A DNA stretch of 46,212 bases from an archaeon (GCA_027051165.1 JALTZZ010000092.1:1-46212); one strand, 5' to 3'; counted from the first letter of the stretch, positions 18,555 to 27,827 are shown. The notes: generated from the sequence alone by a model not told the origin. Program-made: numbers and translations.

Positions 18555-20021
18555 ATGAGTGCAGATGTTGAACAAGCCAAAAAACTTCTGAAAGAAAATG
18601 AAGTTAAGCAAGTTCTTTGTGTTTTCAGCGATGTAAGAGGCATTATGCAGGCTTTTCACATTCCAGCGAAGATCTTCATTGAAGGCGATGCTTTTGAGGA
18701 AGGAATAGGATTCGATGGTTCAAGTGTCAGAGGATTCAAAGGAATACAGGAAAGCGACATGGTTTGGATGCCAGATGCAAAAACGCTGAGAGTTATTCCT
18801 TGGATAACAGACCCAATACAAAAGACAGCTATAATGTTCGGAGACATATACGAAGCTTTTGCGGCAAAGGACGGAGGAAAAATAGCAACTTGCGATCCAA
18901 GAGGATATGTTGCTAAGAATGTTATAAAAGAAGCTGAAAAAATGGGATACAAAGCAATATTTGGTCCAGAAATAGAGTTCTTCGTATTTGAAAGTGTTGA
19001 TCCTACAAAGCTCACATACGACCTCTGGGTAAGCCCAAACGGTGGTAAGGGAGACAGCTGGGGACCTCCAAGGGTAATGCCGAACAGTCCAGAGATAACC
19101 CCCGGAAATCCGATAATAAGACCAAAAGAAGGATACTTCAGAGCACCACCAGAGGATACAACTGTAGAATTTAGAAACGAAGCAGCATACTACATGGACT
19201 TAATGGGCTTAGATGTGGAGTATCACCACCACGAAGTGGCTACCGCTGGTCAGGTTGAAATTGACTTTAGAGCCAAGGAGCTCGTTGAGTGCGGAGATGC
19301 CTTCTATATATACAAGTTCGTTGCAAAGAACGTTGCAAAGAAGTTCGGCTTGCTTGCCACGTTTATGCCAAAGCCTCTATACTTAGATAATGCAAGCGGT
19401 ATGCACACGCATCAAAGCTTATGGAAGGGTGAGCCGTTTAAAGGCGAGCCTGTTTTTGCAGATCCAGATGACGAGTTTATGCTTAGTCAGGAAGCGAGAT
19501 ACTACATAGGAGGTTTGCTTGAGCATGCGAAAGCCTTGACAGCAATTGCATGCCCAACCGTAAACAGCTACAAGAGGCTTGTGCCCGGCTTTGAGGCTCC
19601 TATATACATATGCTGGTCGCCACGTAACAGAAGTGCCTTAGTTAGAGTTCCACAATACTTCAAAAATCCAAAAGCGGTTAGAGCTGAGTATAGAGGTGCA
19701 GACCCAAGTTGCAACCCATACTTAGCCTTTGCTTGCATGCTTGCTGCAGGCTTAGACGGCATAAAGAAGAAGATTGATCCGGGAGATCCATTGATGAAGG
19801 ACGTTTACGAGCTTTCTCCGAGAGAAAAGAAGGAATACGGTGTAGGGGAGCTTCCAACAACGCTGAGAGATGCCTTAGATCACTTAGCTACAGATGAGGT
19901 TCTGCAGCGTGCCTTAGGTTCACACATATTCGATGCCTTCATGGAGATAAAGATAGACGAGTGGAATCAGTATTGCTTATATATAACCCCATGGGAATAT
20001 ATGAAATACCTTGATTACTGA
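18555..20021 (+). CDS. glnA: Glutamine synthetase type I
   Basis: FDGSSVRGF, EIEFFVFE, YHHHEVATAGQVEID, RNRSALVRVP, RAEYRGADPSCNPYLA. Confidence 0.96.
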   Translation: MSADVEQAKKLLKENEVKQVLCVFSDVRGIMQAFHIPAKIFIEGDAFEEGIGFDGSSVRGFKGIQESDMVWMPDAKTLRVIPWITDPIQKTAIMFGDIYEAFAAKDGGKIATCDPRGYVAKNVIKEAEKMGYKAIFGPEIEFFVFESVDPTKLTYDLWVSPNGGKGDSWGPPRVMPNSPEITPGNPIIRPKEGYFRAPPEDTTVEFRNEAAYYMDLMGLDVEYHHHEVATAGQVEIDFRAKELVECGDAFYIYKFVAKNVAKKFGLLATFMPKPLYLDNASGMHTHQSLWKGEPFKGEPVFADPDDEFMLSQEARYYIGGLLEHAKALTAIACPTVNSYKRLVPGFEAPIYICWSPRNRSALVRVPQYFKNPKAVRAEYRGADPSCNPYLAFACMLAAGLDGIKKKIDPGDPLMKDVYELSPREKKEYGVGELPTTLRDALDHLATDEVLQRALGSHIFDAFMEIKIDEWNQYCLYITPWEYMKYLDY

Positions 20022-20031
20022 GGTGAAGGAA

Positions 20032-20343
20032 ATGGGTGTGCATAGGATAACGAGCGAGGCTGCTAAGGTATATGCCAAGAGGGAAAAGGTTTTAGGTAGC
20101 GGAATAACGCTGTTCGGTGATGCAAGTGAGAAAATAAAGGATCTTGACAAAGAAACTCTTGAACAGCTCGGAGATTTAGCAGCAAATCTTCTAACGCATG
20201 CTCCCGGCTATGCGGGAAAGCTTATGCCAGTTATTGCGAGGCTGTTCTGGGCTTTAGCTGGTGTAGGAGAGAAAGAATTTAAATTCAGAGATCTCGACGA
20301 TTTAGAGAAGGATATAGAGGAACTGAAGAAAAAGATACAATAA
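20032..20343 (+). CDS. Small conserved-looking hypothetical downstream of glnA
   Basis: 104 aa ORF 11 nt after glnA stop, ggtgaagga RBS; no family recognised. Confidence 0.7.
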   Translation: MGVHRITSEAAKVYAKREKVLGSGITLFGDASEKIKDLDKETLEQLGDLAANLLTHAPGYAGKLMPVIARLFWALAGVGEKEFKFRDLDDLEKDIEELKKKIQ

Positions 20344-20360
20344 ATCTTTTTATTTTATTT

Positions 20361-21353
20361 TTAAGACATTTCTATGGACATGTTTATTGCAATTTCGGCA
20401 ATATCGCTCGAATAGCTTCCTATCCTTGCTAAGCTGTCTAAGAACGATTTGAATAGAATTGCCTCTGAAACGTTCATACTTTTATTAAAGAGCATATTGG
20501 AAACCTCTTCATGCTTTATTTTAAACTTCTCAAGATCCTCAAATGCAAGCTCTGCTGTTTTTATATCTCTGCTGAAGAAAGCTTTTGTTGACTCTTCATA
20601 AACCTTTGAGACCATATTTACAAGGGACAAGCATCCTTCAATCGGCTTTATATTTTTATTTATTAAATTTATCTGAACCCTTGCAATGTTCTCTATATGA
20701 TCCGCTATCCTCTCCATGCTCTTAACAACCATTCTATAGCCAAGCGCATCCCTATGCTTTATGTTCATCTTTTCCAAAAGTTCGCTGTTTTTTAGCTGTC
20801 TAACTACTAAAAAATAAAGCCTATCTATCTCTTTTTCTCTCGTAATCACATCTTTTGCAAGTTCAATATTTCTCTCCTTTATTATTTTAAATGTTTCATG
20901 CAACATTGATCTTATAATTAAATTAATTCTTTTTAAAGCCTTTATAGTTGGGATCCTTTCCTCGTCTAATAGTATTTCAAGCAGGATTTCTCTATCAGTA
21001 TCCTCAACTATCTCTACACCTATAAGGAGCTCTGGAAGTCTTCTAACAACATCTCTAAACCTTAAATTATCCTTGCTGTCAAGAATTATTTTTATTTCAT
21101 CGTATCCATTTAAGTAGTAGGCGATTATAAGCCTCTCCAGAGCATTAGTTGATACCGCTTGAGAAGTTTTTATGCTTACATACCTTCTTTTCTCCTCGCT
21201 CATCGGTTGAGCCTCTATTATTAATGAGTTGTCCTTTTTAAAAACAAAAACGCTATCACCCGGCTTTAGGTTGTTCTCCAAAACCCACTTTTTTGGTAGA
21301 GAGATTATATAGCTTGATCCTCCACTCATATATATTTTTCTTGTTTCAACCAT
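20361..21353 (-). CDS. phoU: PhoU-domain phosphate uptake regulator with N-terminal AbrB/SpoVT domain
   Basis: MVETRKIYMSGGSSYIISLPKKWVLENNLKPGDSVFV followed by PhoU helical repeats. Confidence 0.88.
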   Translation of the reverse strand: MVETRKIYMSGGSSYIISLPKKWVLENNLKPGDSVFVFKKDNSLIIEAQPMSEEKRRYVSIKTSQAVSTNALERLIIAYYLNGYDEIKIILDSKDNLRFRDVVRRLPELLIGVEIVEDTDREILLEILLDEERIPTIKALKRINLIIRSMLHETFKIIKERNIELAKDVITREKEIDRLYFLVVRQLKNSELLEKMNIKHRDALGYRMVVKSMERIADHIENIARVQINLINKNIKPIEGCLSLVNMVSKVYEESTKAFFSRDIKTAELAFEDLEKFKIKHEEVSNMLFNKSMNVSEAILFKSFLDSLARIGSYSSDIAEIAINMSIEMS

Positions 21354-21421
21354 AAATTCACCACCAACTATATAGTATATTTAGGGAATTTATATAAAAA
21401 CTAACAAGAATATAGAATATA

Positions 21422-22174
21422 GTGAACCTGAGCGAGGCTGTTGTATTATCGCTTGTGCAGGCTTTAACGGAATTTTTGCCAATAAGCAGTTTTGGTCATC
21501 TTGTTTTAATTGAAAACATATTTGGATATAAAAGCGAAAGCATACTTTTTGATCTTATAGTCCATTTAGGAACAGTATTATCTGTTTTAGTCTATTTCAG
21601 GAATTTTATTGCAGAAGCCATTAAAAATATAAGAATTTTAAAGCTTTTAGCATTGTCAACGGCATTTACGGCAGCTCCATCTATCATTATACTCAAATTC
21701 TTCAGAACCGAAATTAAAGAATTAAAATTGGTTTCTTTATCCTTCTTTATAACAGCACTTCTATTGTTTTCTATGGATTATTTCAAAAATTTAAAAAAAG
21801 AGGTAAATACGATGAGCTACAAAGATGCTGCGCTCATTGGCATTGCACAGAGCCTCTCAATACTACCGGGAATTTCAAGAACTGGAGTAACGACTTTTTC
21901 AGCTCTTATTTTAGGACTTAAAAGGAGTGATGCTGCAAAATATTCTCTTATATTAGCGATTCCAACGATTTTTGGTGCATTCTCTTTGGAATTTATGGAA
22001 TATAGAGAGGTTGTTGTGGTTAATGCTGAAATATACATTGTTGCACTTATATTAAGCTTCATATTTGGATTGATTTCTATAAGGATATTTATAGAATTTC
22101 TTATGAAGAGGAGGTTCAAAATATTTGGAATTTACTGCATTTTAGTAGGTATAGTATCTGTTTTTCTTTTTTAA
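21422..22174 (+). CDS. uppP: Undecaprenyl-diphosphatase-like UppP/BacA
   Basis: QALTEFLPISSFGHLVL and QSLSILPGISRTGVT motifs; multi-TM. Confidence 0.9.
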   Translation: MNLSEAVVLSLVQALTEFLPISSFGHLVLIENIFGYKSESILFDLIVHLGTVLSVLVYFRNFIAEAIKNIRILKLLALSTAFTAAPSIIILKFFRTEIKELKLVSLSFFITALLLFSMDYFKNLKKEVNTMSYKDAALIGIAQSLSILPGISRTGVTTFSALILGLKRSDAAKYSLILAIPTIFGAFSLEFMEYREVVVVNAEIYIVALILSFIFGLISIRIFIEFLMKRRFKIFGIYCILVGIVSVFLF

Positions 22175-22218
22175 GGAAATTTCCCATTATTTTATATGAA
22201 CAGCTATGATATAGCACT

Positions 22219-22231
22219 ATTTCTCAACAAA
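22219..22231 (+). repeat. Short repeat atttctcaacaaa, left arm
   Basis: Inverted copy at 22543-22555 and direct copy at 23383-23395. Confidence 0.6.
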
Positions 22232-22252
22232 TCCTTTCATTGACAAATTTTT

Positions 22253-22536
22253 ATGGAAATCATCGAAGCACTTGAAAGAGATGAGGAGCTCAGGAAAAGG
22301 CATCGTTTTAGAGATCGTTTTGGATCCCGAGATTAAACTTCTTCTGTTGAAAAAAGCCTTGAAACCCTTGCAACGAAAAGCGATCTGAGAAACGAAATAA
22401 AAAATACTGAGGAAAGACTTAAGAGCTATGTAGGTGCGAGATTCGATGCCTTGAACAAGAGAATCTCTTCAAGGTTGTTTCAGCAACGCTCATCGCTATA
22501 GTTGTTGGCTTGCTTGCTTCAAAGTTCTTTATTTAA
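22253..22536 (+). pseudogene. Decayed coiled-coil protein with C-terminal TM segment
   Basis: Hand translation MEIIEALERDEELRKRHRFRDRFGSRD*TSSVEKSLETLATKSDLRNEIKNTEERLKSYVGARFDALNKRIS-(frameshift)-FKVVSATLIAIVVGLLASKFFI*. Confidence 0.7.
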
Positions 22537-22540
22537 TGCG

Positions 22541-22555
22541 AGTTTGTTGAGAAAT
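22541..22555 (-). repeat. Short repeat, inverted copy of atttctcaacaaact
   Basis: agtttgttgagaaat is the reverse complement of 23383-23397 (15/15). Confidence 0.6.
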
Positions 22556-22716
22556 TACGATTATGGCATGATCGTGAACTACCATAATTTTTAAATAACT
22601 GTAAAATAATTTTTCACTCTTGTAACCCTTCTATTTCTCGCTTTTAAGCTTAAAATCATGTTATATTTGTTCAGCTACATATCAAAGCTATAAGAGCGAT
22701 TTAAATTTCAAATCCC

Positions 22717-23250
22717 TTAAGTAAATACCTTTTCTTCAAGCTTTCTCAACCTAACTAAGATATCTTTTATTACCTCCTGATCCTTTCTGAACCTTTCAAA
22801 TTCAGCTTTCAGATTGCTTATCTCTATAGTAAGCTCGTCTATCCTCTTGTTGGTCTCGTCTATTCTTGCGTTTGTTTCGTCAATCCTCTTGTTTGTTTTG
22901 TCTATCCTTGCGTTTAGGCTTGAGGAAAGCTCATCTATCCTTGCACTTAAGCTTGCTGAGAGTTCATCTATTCTCTTGTTAGTCTCATCAATTCTCGCGG
23001 TTAGCTCTTCTCTAACTTTGTCAATTCTATCCCTAAGCTCTCTTAAGTCTTTTTCTAAGGAGTCCATCCTTTTCTCCAAAGAGTCCATGCGTTTATTAGT
23101 AGTTTCAACCGCAGATCGCATGCCTTCAATAGCGATTCTAAATCCCTCTAATAAGCCGGAAACCTCTTTTTTAAACTCCCTAAATTCTTTTCTTAGATCT
23201 CCGAGAAGAGCCTCCTTGAGCCTATCAACGAGCTTGTCGTAATCTACCAT
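22717..23250 (-). CDS. Coiled-coil protein with RIDETNK heptad repeats
   Basis: 177 aa, almost entirely heptad pattern. Confidence 0.75.
   Translation of the reverse strand: MVDYDKLVDRLKEALLGDLRKEFREFKKEVSGLLEGFRIAIEGMRSAVETTNKRMDSLEKRMDSLEKDLRELRDRIDKVREELTARIDETNKRIDELSASLSARIDELSSSLNARIDKTNKRIDETNARIDETNKRIDELTIEISNLKAEFERFRKDQEVIKDILVRLRKLEEKVFT
22831..22998 (-). repeat. Degenerate 21-nt (7-codon) tandem repeats in coiled-coil gene
   Basis: ARIDETNKRIDELSASLSARIDELSSSLNARIDKTNKRIDETNARIDETNKRIDEL. Confidence 0.65.
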
Positions 23251-23382
23251 ATAGCTTTCAGCTCATCTTAACATTAAAAACAAAAATAAGGAAAAATCTG
23301 CTAAAGATTTTTCTGCATTTTGCTCATATAACTCTTCTATTTCTCGTCGAAAGGAAAATATCGCGGTTTTGATATAACAAAG

Positions 23383-23397
23383 ATTTCTCAACAAACT
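23383..23397 (+). repeat. Short repeat atttctcaacaaact, third copy
   Basis: Matches 22219-22231 directly and 22541-22555 inverted. Confidence 0.6.
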
Positions 23398-23419
23398 CTA
23401 ACAAAGAAAAAAACTAAAA

Positions 23420-23824
23420 TTAGAGATGTTGATCAATCCTTGCCTTGAGATATTCCTTAGGAACTGCTCCTATAATTTTATCTGCTATTTTTCCATTTTT
23501 GAACACAATAAGAGTTGGAATACTCATTATTCCGAACTTCATTGCAGTTGTTGGATTCTCATCAACGTTCAGCTTTCCAAAAACAACCTTACCAGCATAC
23601 TCCTTTGCAAGCTCTTCTATAATCGGGGCAATCATTCTGCACGGCATGCACCACTCAGCCCAGAAATCCACAACCAAAAGCGGATACTTTGCCAGAGCCT
23701 CATCAAAGTTTGCATCTGTTAGATGTATCGGTTTATCCACCATTTTTCCACCTTCTTCTTTCTTTTTCATTTTTCTAAGAAGTTCTTCCATTTTCTTCCT
23801 TTTTATTCTTTCTACTTCATCCAA
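23420..23824 (-). CDS. trx: Thioredoxin
   Basis: VVDFWAEWCMPCRMIAPIIEELAKEY...IMSIPTLIVFKNG. Confidence 0.93.
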   Translation of the reverse strand: MDEVERIKRKKMEELLRKMKKKEEGGKMVDKPIHLTDANFDEALAKYPLLVVDFWAEWCMPCRMIAPIIEELAKEYAGKVVFGKLNVDENPTTAMKFGIMSIPTLIVFKNGKIADKIIGAVPKEYLKARIDQHL

Positions 23825-23830
23825 ACAGCA

Positions 23831-24250
23831 TCACCTTAAAACAGCCTTAATTTCATTTTCAAGGACATCTTTTGTTCTATAACCGATAATAACGTTTTTT
23901 CTATTTCCATTTTTATCAAAAATGACAACGGTAGGAACCGTGCACATAGGATTGTGCATGCAGAGTAATTTTGCATTTTCTTCGTTTGCGTTTGCATTTA
24001 TCTTTATAAATACAACCTTATCCCCATACTCCCTCTCAAGCTCCTCTATAATTGGGGCAAGCTTTTTGCACTGTGGGCATGTATCCGTATACATTTCAAG
24101 CAGAACAGGTTTTCCAGATTTAAGTGCTTTTTGCAGATCTTCCACGGTATTAGGCGATTGTGCTTTCTTTTCCGAGCATCCAAGGAGAGCTGTTGCAAAT
24201 AAAACCACAACCGAAAGTATAACAACTTTTTCAGCGGTGTGCATCGCCAT
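23831..24250 (-). CDS. Membrane/lipoprotein-type thioredoxin-like protein
   Basis: Signal/lipobox LFATALLGCSEK and CPQC active site. Confidence 0.85.
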   Translation of the reverse strand: MAMHTAEKVVILSVVVLFATALLGCSEKKAQSPNTVEDLQKALKSGKPVLLEMYTDTCPQCKKLAPIIEELEREYGDKVVFIKINANANEENAKLLCMHNPMCTVPTVVIFDKNGNRKNVIIGYRTKDVLENEIKAVLR

Positions 24251-24298
24251 AGTAACATTTATTAACCATGTTCAACATATTTGAATTTGTTGATAGGT

Positions 24299-24658
24299 AT
24301 GAACGTTAGAGCGCTTGAGCTTAGGAACATCCTATGTAACATAGAGCCAGATATGAATTTCATAGTTCAGTGCCTCTTGGGGCTGAGGGATCTTGAATAC
24401 AACATATACTTAAGCTTGTTGGAGAAGCCGGGAACGCCAGAGGAGCTTAGCGAAAGACTTAAAAAGAGCAGAAGCTTGATACAGAGAGCACTGCAGAACC
24501 TAATGGCTGTTGGCATAGTTTACAGAAAGCCTCTTGTTAGGTATAAGGGTAGGGCTTACGAATACTATGCTGTTCCTAAAAAAGAGGTTAAAAGAAAGCT
24601 GAGGAGTTTATTTAAAAAATGGGCAAAAAGAATCGAGGAAGCCATAGATGAGTGGTAG
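24299..24658 (+). CDS. HTH transcriptional regulator (TrmB/MarR-like)
   Basis: LRDLEYNIYLSLLEKPGTPEELSERLKKSRSLIQRALQNLMAVGIVYRKPLVRYKGRAYEYYAV winged helix. Confidence 0.8.
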   Translation: MNVRALELRNILCNIEPDMNFIVQCLLGLRDLEYNIYLSLLEKPGTPEELSERLKKSRSLIQRALQNLMAVGIVYRKPLVRYKGRAYEYYAVPKKEVKRKLRSLFKKWAKRIEEAIDEW

Positions 24659-25441
24659 CTATTCAAGAAGCTCTTCTACGGCTTCCTCTAAACGGCTAAC
24701 CTCAACAACTTCAATTCCAGAGATGTTTACCCACTGCCCCTTTGGGACTATAAATCTTTTTATCCCATATTCTTTTGCAACTTCAGCCTTTTCTCTAACT
24801 TTTTTTACTTTCAGTATTGTGCCGTTGCTCGAAATCCCACCGGTGATTATTGTTTTCTCCTTTATTTTTCTGTTTTCGATAAGAGATATAATTCCAAGCG
24901 AAATTGAAGCTCCCATGCTTCCGCCCTCTATGTTTATAGGGTTCATGAACGGATTCTCTACCCAAACGACGACATCTAAATCCTCAAAGCTCCTCTTCTC
25001 CTTTTTTTCTAAGAATTTTTTGCTTGCAATTACAGCACGTTTAACCGTTTCTTGGAAGCTTTCATCGTAGGAAACACCGTTAATTCTTATATAAATGCTT
25101 CCGTCCCCCTCCTTTACTCCTATCCTTATGGGGAGAACAACACCGCCGTTCTTCGTTAACCCAACAAAATTTACCGTAGTATATCTATATTCTTCTTTCC
25201 TTATGGAGTATAGCTCTTTTTCGATGTTTTCAAGAGCAGTGCTTATATTGGCTAAAATTAATTTTTCCTCAGAAATTTTACCTTCAATACGGTTTAAATC
25301 TTCTTTTAAATTTTCTATGTCATTCTTTATACTTTTTAATTCTTTTTTTATACCGTTTTCTAAGTTTTTTATTTCATAGAGCAAATAACCTACTAAAATG
25401 AGCAGCAGAAGAAAAACCGCACCTAAAACTGCACGTTGCAT
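24659..25441 (-). CDS. Stand-alone S16 (Lon-like) protease domain with N-terminal TM and coiled coil
   Basis: VENPFMNPINIEGGSMGASISLGIISLIENRKIKEKTIITGGISSNGTILKVKKVREKAEVA (Ser/Lys dyad context). Confidence 0.8.
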   Translation of the reverse strand: MQRAVLGAVFLLLLILVGYLLYEIKNLENGIKKELKSIKNDIENLKEDLNRIEGKISEEKLILANISTALENIEKELYSIRKEEYRYTTVNFVGLTKNGGVVLPIRIGVKEGDGSIYIRINGVSYDESFQETVKRAVIASKKFLEKKEKRSFEDLDVVVWVENPFMNPINIEGGSMGASISLGIISLIENRKIKEKTIITGGISSNGTILKVKKVREKAEVAKEYGIKRFIVPKGQWVNISGIEVVEVSRLEEAVEELLE

Positions 25442-25478
25442 AGAATTATTTTATTGGTTAATTTTTATATTTTTTATC

Positions 25479-26237
25479 GTGAGCATAGCACTATTGTCAA
25501 GGGAGCCAAGATTCTATTACAGAGTTATAAAGGAGCTTAAGGAGAGGGATGTTGATTTTATAGTAGTTGATGATATCGAAAAAATTCCAGAGGACGTGAG
25601 TGTTATTTTAACATCAAAAAAAGAAGAAAATAAGCTTAAAAAAATAAAAAAAGATAAAAAAATTGTTACAAATGTTGAGGATGCAATAAGAATAGCTAAT
25701 GGATTTAAATCAAAATTTAAGGAGCTTTTTATTGGAATAGACCCGGGATTAAAGCCCGGAATTGCTTTTATTGGTGACGGCATTGTTGTTAGAGTAGCAA
25801 GAGCATATTCTCCGGAGGAAATCAAGAAGGAGATAGAAAGCTTCCTCAAAAATTACAAAGCGGATAAAATCGTATTTAAGGTTGGGGATGGAGGGGGAAT
25901 ATATAGGGATAGGATACTTAAAACGCTTCAGGAGAATTTCAGGCACGATATAGAGATTATTTGCGAGAGATCAACAACTCCAAGCATTTCTAAGGAGTTT
26001 AACAGGGCTACAAAGGATATTATAGCTGCTATAAATATAGCTCTGAAGGTTGGGAAGATAATAAAGGAAAAAATAGAGCCCATGCCAAATGATGGAGAAA
26101 TTAGAAAAATACAGATTAGAAGTAGAGAGATTAGCGGTAAGATAACAATATCAAGAGATCTTGCGAGAAAAGTTGCTCTTGGAGAGCTGAGCATTGAAGA
26201 AGCTATAGAAATGCACAAAAAGAGGAAAAATATTTAA
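25479..26237 (+). CDS. RuvC/YqgF-like RNase H-fold protein
   Basis: LFIGIDPGLKPGIAFIGDGIVV, C-terminal ATKDIIAAINIAL; GTG at 25479 likelier than track start. Confidence 0.6.
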   Translation: MSIALLSREPRFYYRVIKELKERDVDFIVVDDIEKIPEDVSVILTSKKEENKLKKIKKDKKIVTNVEDAIRIANGFKSKFKELFIGIDPGLKPGIAFIGDGIVVRVARAYSPEEIKKEIESFLKNYKADKIVFKVGDGGGIYRDRILKTLQENFRHDIEIICERSTTPSISKEFNRATKDIIAAINIALKVGKIIKEKIEPMPNDGEIRKIQIRSREISGKITISRDLARKVALGELSIEEAIEMHKKRKNI

Positions 26238-26932
26238 TCTATTAAAAATACATCTCCAGCATTTATTTTTACTATTTCACCATCCACAATTAATACGAGG
26301 TTAAAATTTTCATCTATGTTTACTGCGGTTCCAATTATTTCCTCTTTTATCAATTGAACCTTAATTTTTTTCCCAAGTATAATTTGATTTTCTCTGAATT
26401 CCCCAATCTTTCTTTTTCTGCTCATATTCATAACCCTCTCGTATTCCTCAAGTATTTCAAGAAGCAACGCAAAGGTATCGTGCTCCTTTCCGGTTTCTTC
26501 TTTAAGAGACGTTGCATTTAAAAACTCCGGCAAAGAATTGTTGACGTTTATCCCTATTCCAACAACCGCATCTTCATTCCTTACTTCTGCAATTATCCCG
26601 CATATCTTTTTTCCATTCACGAATATATCATTGGGATATTTTATTCCGACATTTCTTAGAAATCTCTTTAAAATTCTGAGAACAGCTAAACAGGCTTCGA
26701 TGCTGTTTATACCGTTGCTTTTTAAAACAACACTGAACCACAGTCCTCCTCTCGGAGAATACCATTTTCTGTTGAACCTTCCCCTCCCATGTGTCTGCGT
26801 GCGTGCAACTACTACATCTCCTCTTTCTCCCTTCTCAAGGGCATAGTCTTGAGTAGAGCTGAGTGTATCGAAAATTATTACTCTATTGAAAAATCCATAT
26901 TTGGATGAGAGTTCATAAATTTCTCTGCTCAC
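26234..26932 (-). CDS. birA: Biotin-[acetyl-CoA-carboxylase] ligase
   Basis: TQTHGRGRFNRKWYSPRGGLWFS...KYPNDIFVNGKKICGIIAE...VGIGINVN. Confidence 0.92.
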   Translation of the reverse strand: MSREIYELSSKYGFFNRVIIFDTLSSTQDYALEKGERGDVVVARTQTHGRGRFNRKWYSPRGGLWFSVVLKSNGINSIEACLAVLRILKRFLRNVGIKYPNDIFVNGKKICGIIAEVRNEDAVVGIGINVNNSLPEFLNATSLKEETGKEHDTFALLLEILEEYERVMNMSRKRKIGEFRENQIILGKKIKVQLIKEEIIGTAVNIDENFNLVLIVDGEIVKINAGDVFLID

Positions 26933-27026
26933 AGAGAATTTTTCGTTACTTCACATCAGCAAGCGGAGTTATGAGAGAATAAAGTATTAATATAACGACG
27001 ACCAGATTATTAAATAGGTGGTTTAT

Positions 27027-27653
27027 ATGGGTAGCAAGAAGTTTGGCGATGTTGAAATTACTTGGCTTGGGCATGCAACATTCAAAATAAAAAAAGATAT
27101 AGTTATCTACATAGATCCTTACGTTGTTCCAGAGGAAGCCGAAAAAGCGGACATAATTTTATCAACACATGGGCACTTTGATCACTGTGATAAAGAGGCT
27201 ATAGAAAAAATTTCAAAAGAGGAAACCGTTGTTGTAGCTCCAGAAGACTGTGTTAAGAAGTTTAAAAACGGCAGATCAGTAAACGCTGGAGATGTGTTGG
27301 AGATAAAAGGTGTAAAAATTGAGGTTGTTCATGCATACAATACGAACAAGCCCTTCCATCCAAAAGGCTCCGGTTTCGGCTACATAGTAGAGGTTGGTGG
27401 GCTCAGGATATACCATGCAGGGGATACGGATTTTATACCAGAGATGAGAGATGTAAAAGCTGATATAGCACTTTTACCAGTGGGAGGAACATATACAATG
27501 GACATGAAAGAAGCCTTAGAAGCTGTTCTTGCGATAAAGCCCAAGTATGTTGTTCCAATGCACTATGGCTACTTAAAAGAAACAAAGGCAGATCCAGAGA
27601 AGTTCAAGAAGATGGTGGAGGAAAAGAGCGACGTTGAGGTTGTAATTCTATAG
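27027..27653 (+). CDS. UPF0173-type metal-dependent hydrolase (MBL fold)
   Basis: ITWLGHATFKI, STHGHFDHC, HAGDT, PMHYG. Confidence 0.92.
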   Translation: MGSKKFGDVEITWLGHATFKIKKDIVIYIDPYVVPEEAEKADIILSTHGHFDHCDKEAIEKISKEETVVVAPEDCVKKFKNGRSVNAGDVLEIKGVKIEVVHAYNTNKPFHPKGSGFGYIVEVGGLRIYHAGDTDFIPEMRDVKADIALLPVGGTYTMDMKEALEAVLAIKPKYVVPMHYGYLKETKADPEKFKKMVEEKSDVEVVIL

Positions 27654-27827
27654 CTTCTTTTCTTCTTTCTTTATAGCACCGTTTACACAGTAATCTATGC
27701 ATGCTAAGCAGTTTGAGCACTTCTCTTTATCAATTCTTGCCGTGCCAAAAACCTCTATTGCCCCTCTCTTGCAGAAGGGAACGCAGAGAGCACAGCCTAT
27801 GCACAGGTTCTCATCTACGAAGACCAT
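27648..27827 (-). CDS. 2[4Fe-4S] ferredoxin, 59 aa (not in supplied ORF track)
   Basis: Hand translation MVFVDENLCIGCALCVPFCKRGAIEVFGTARIDKEKCSNCLACIDYCVNGAIKKEEKKL*; overlaps upstream radical SAM gene by 13 nt. Confidence 0.85.
   Translation of the reverse strand: MVFVDENLCIGCALCVPFCKRGAIEVFGTARIDKEKCSNCLACIDYCVNGAIKKEEKKL

Noticed and set aside
22560-22588. attatgg...ccataat 7-bp inverted repeat
   Set aside because: Short AT-rich stem with 15-nt loop, expected by chance in this composition.
26234-26932. Treating the ligase as a lipoate-protein ligase servicing the GcvH-like protein
   Set aside because: HGRGRFNRKWYSPRGGLW and KYPNDIF motifs are those of biotin-protein ligase BirA.
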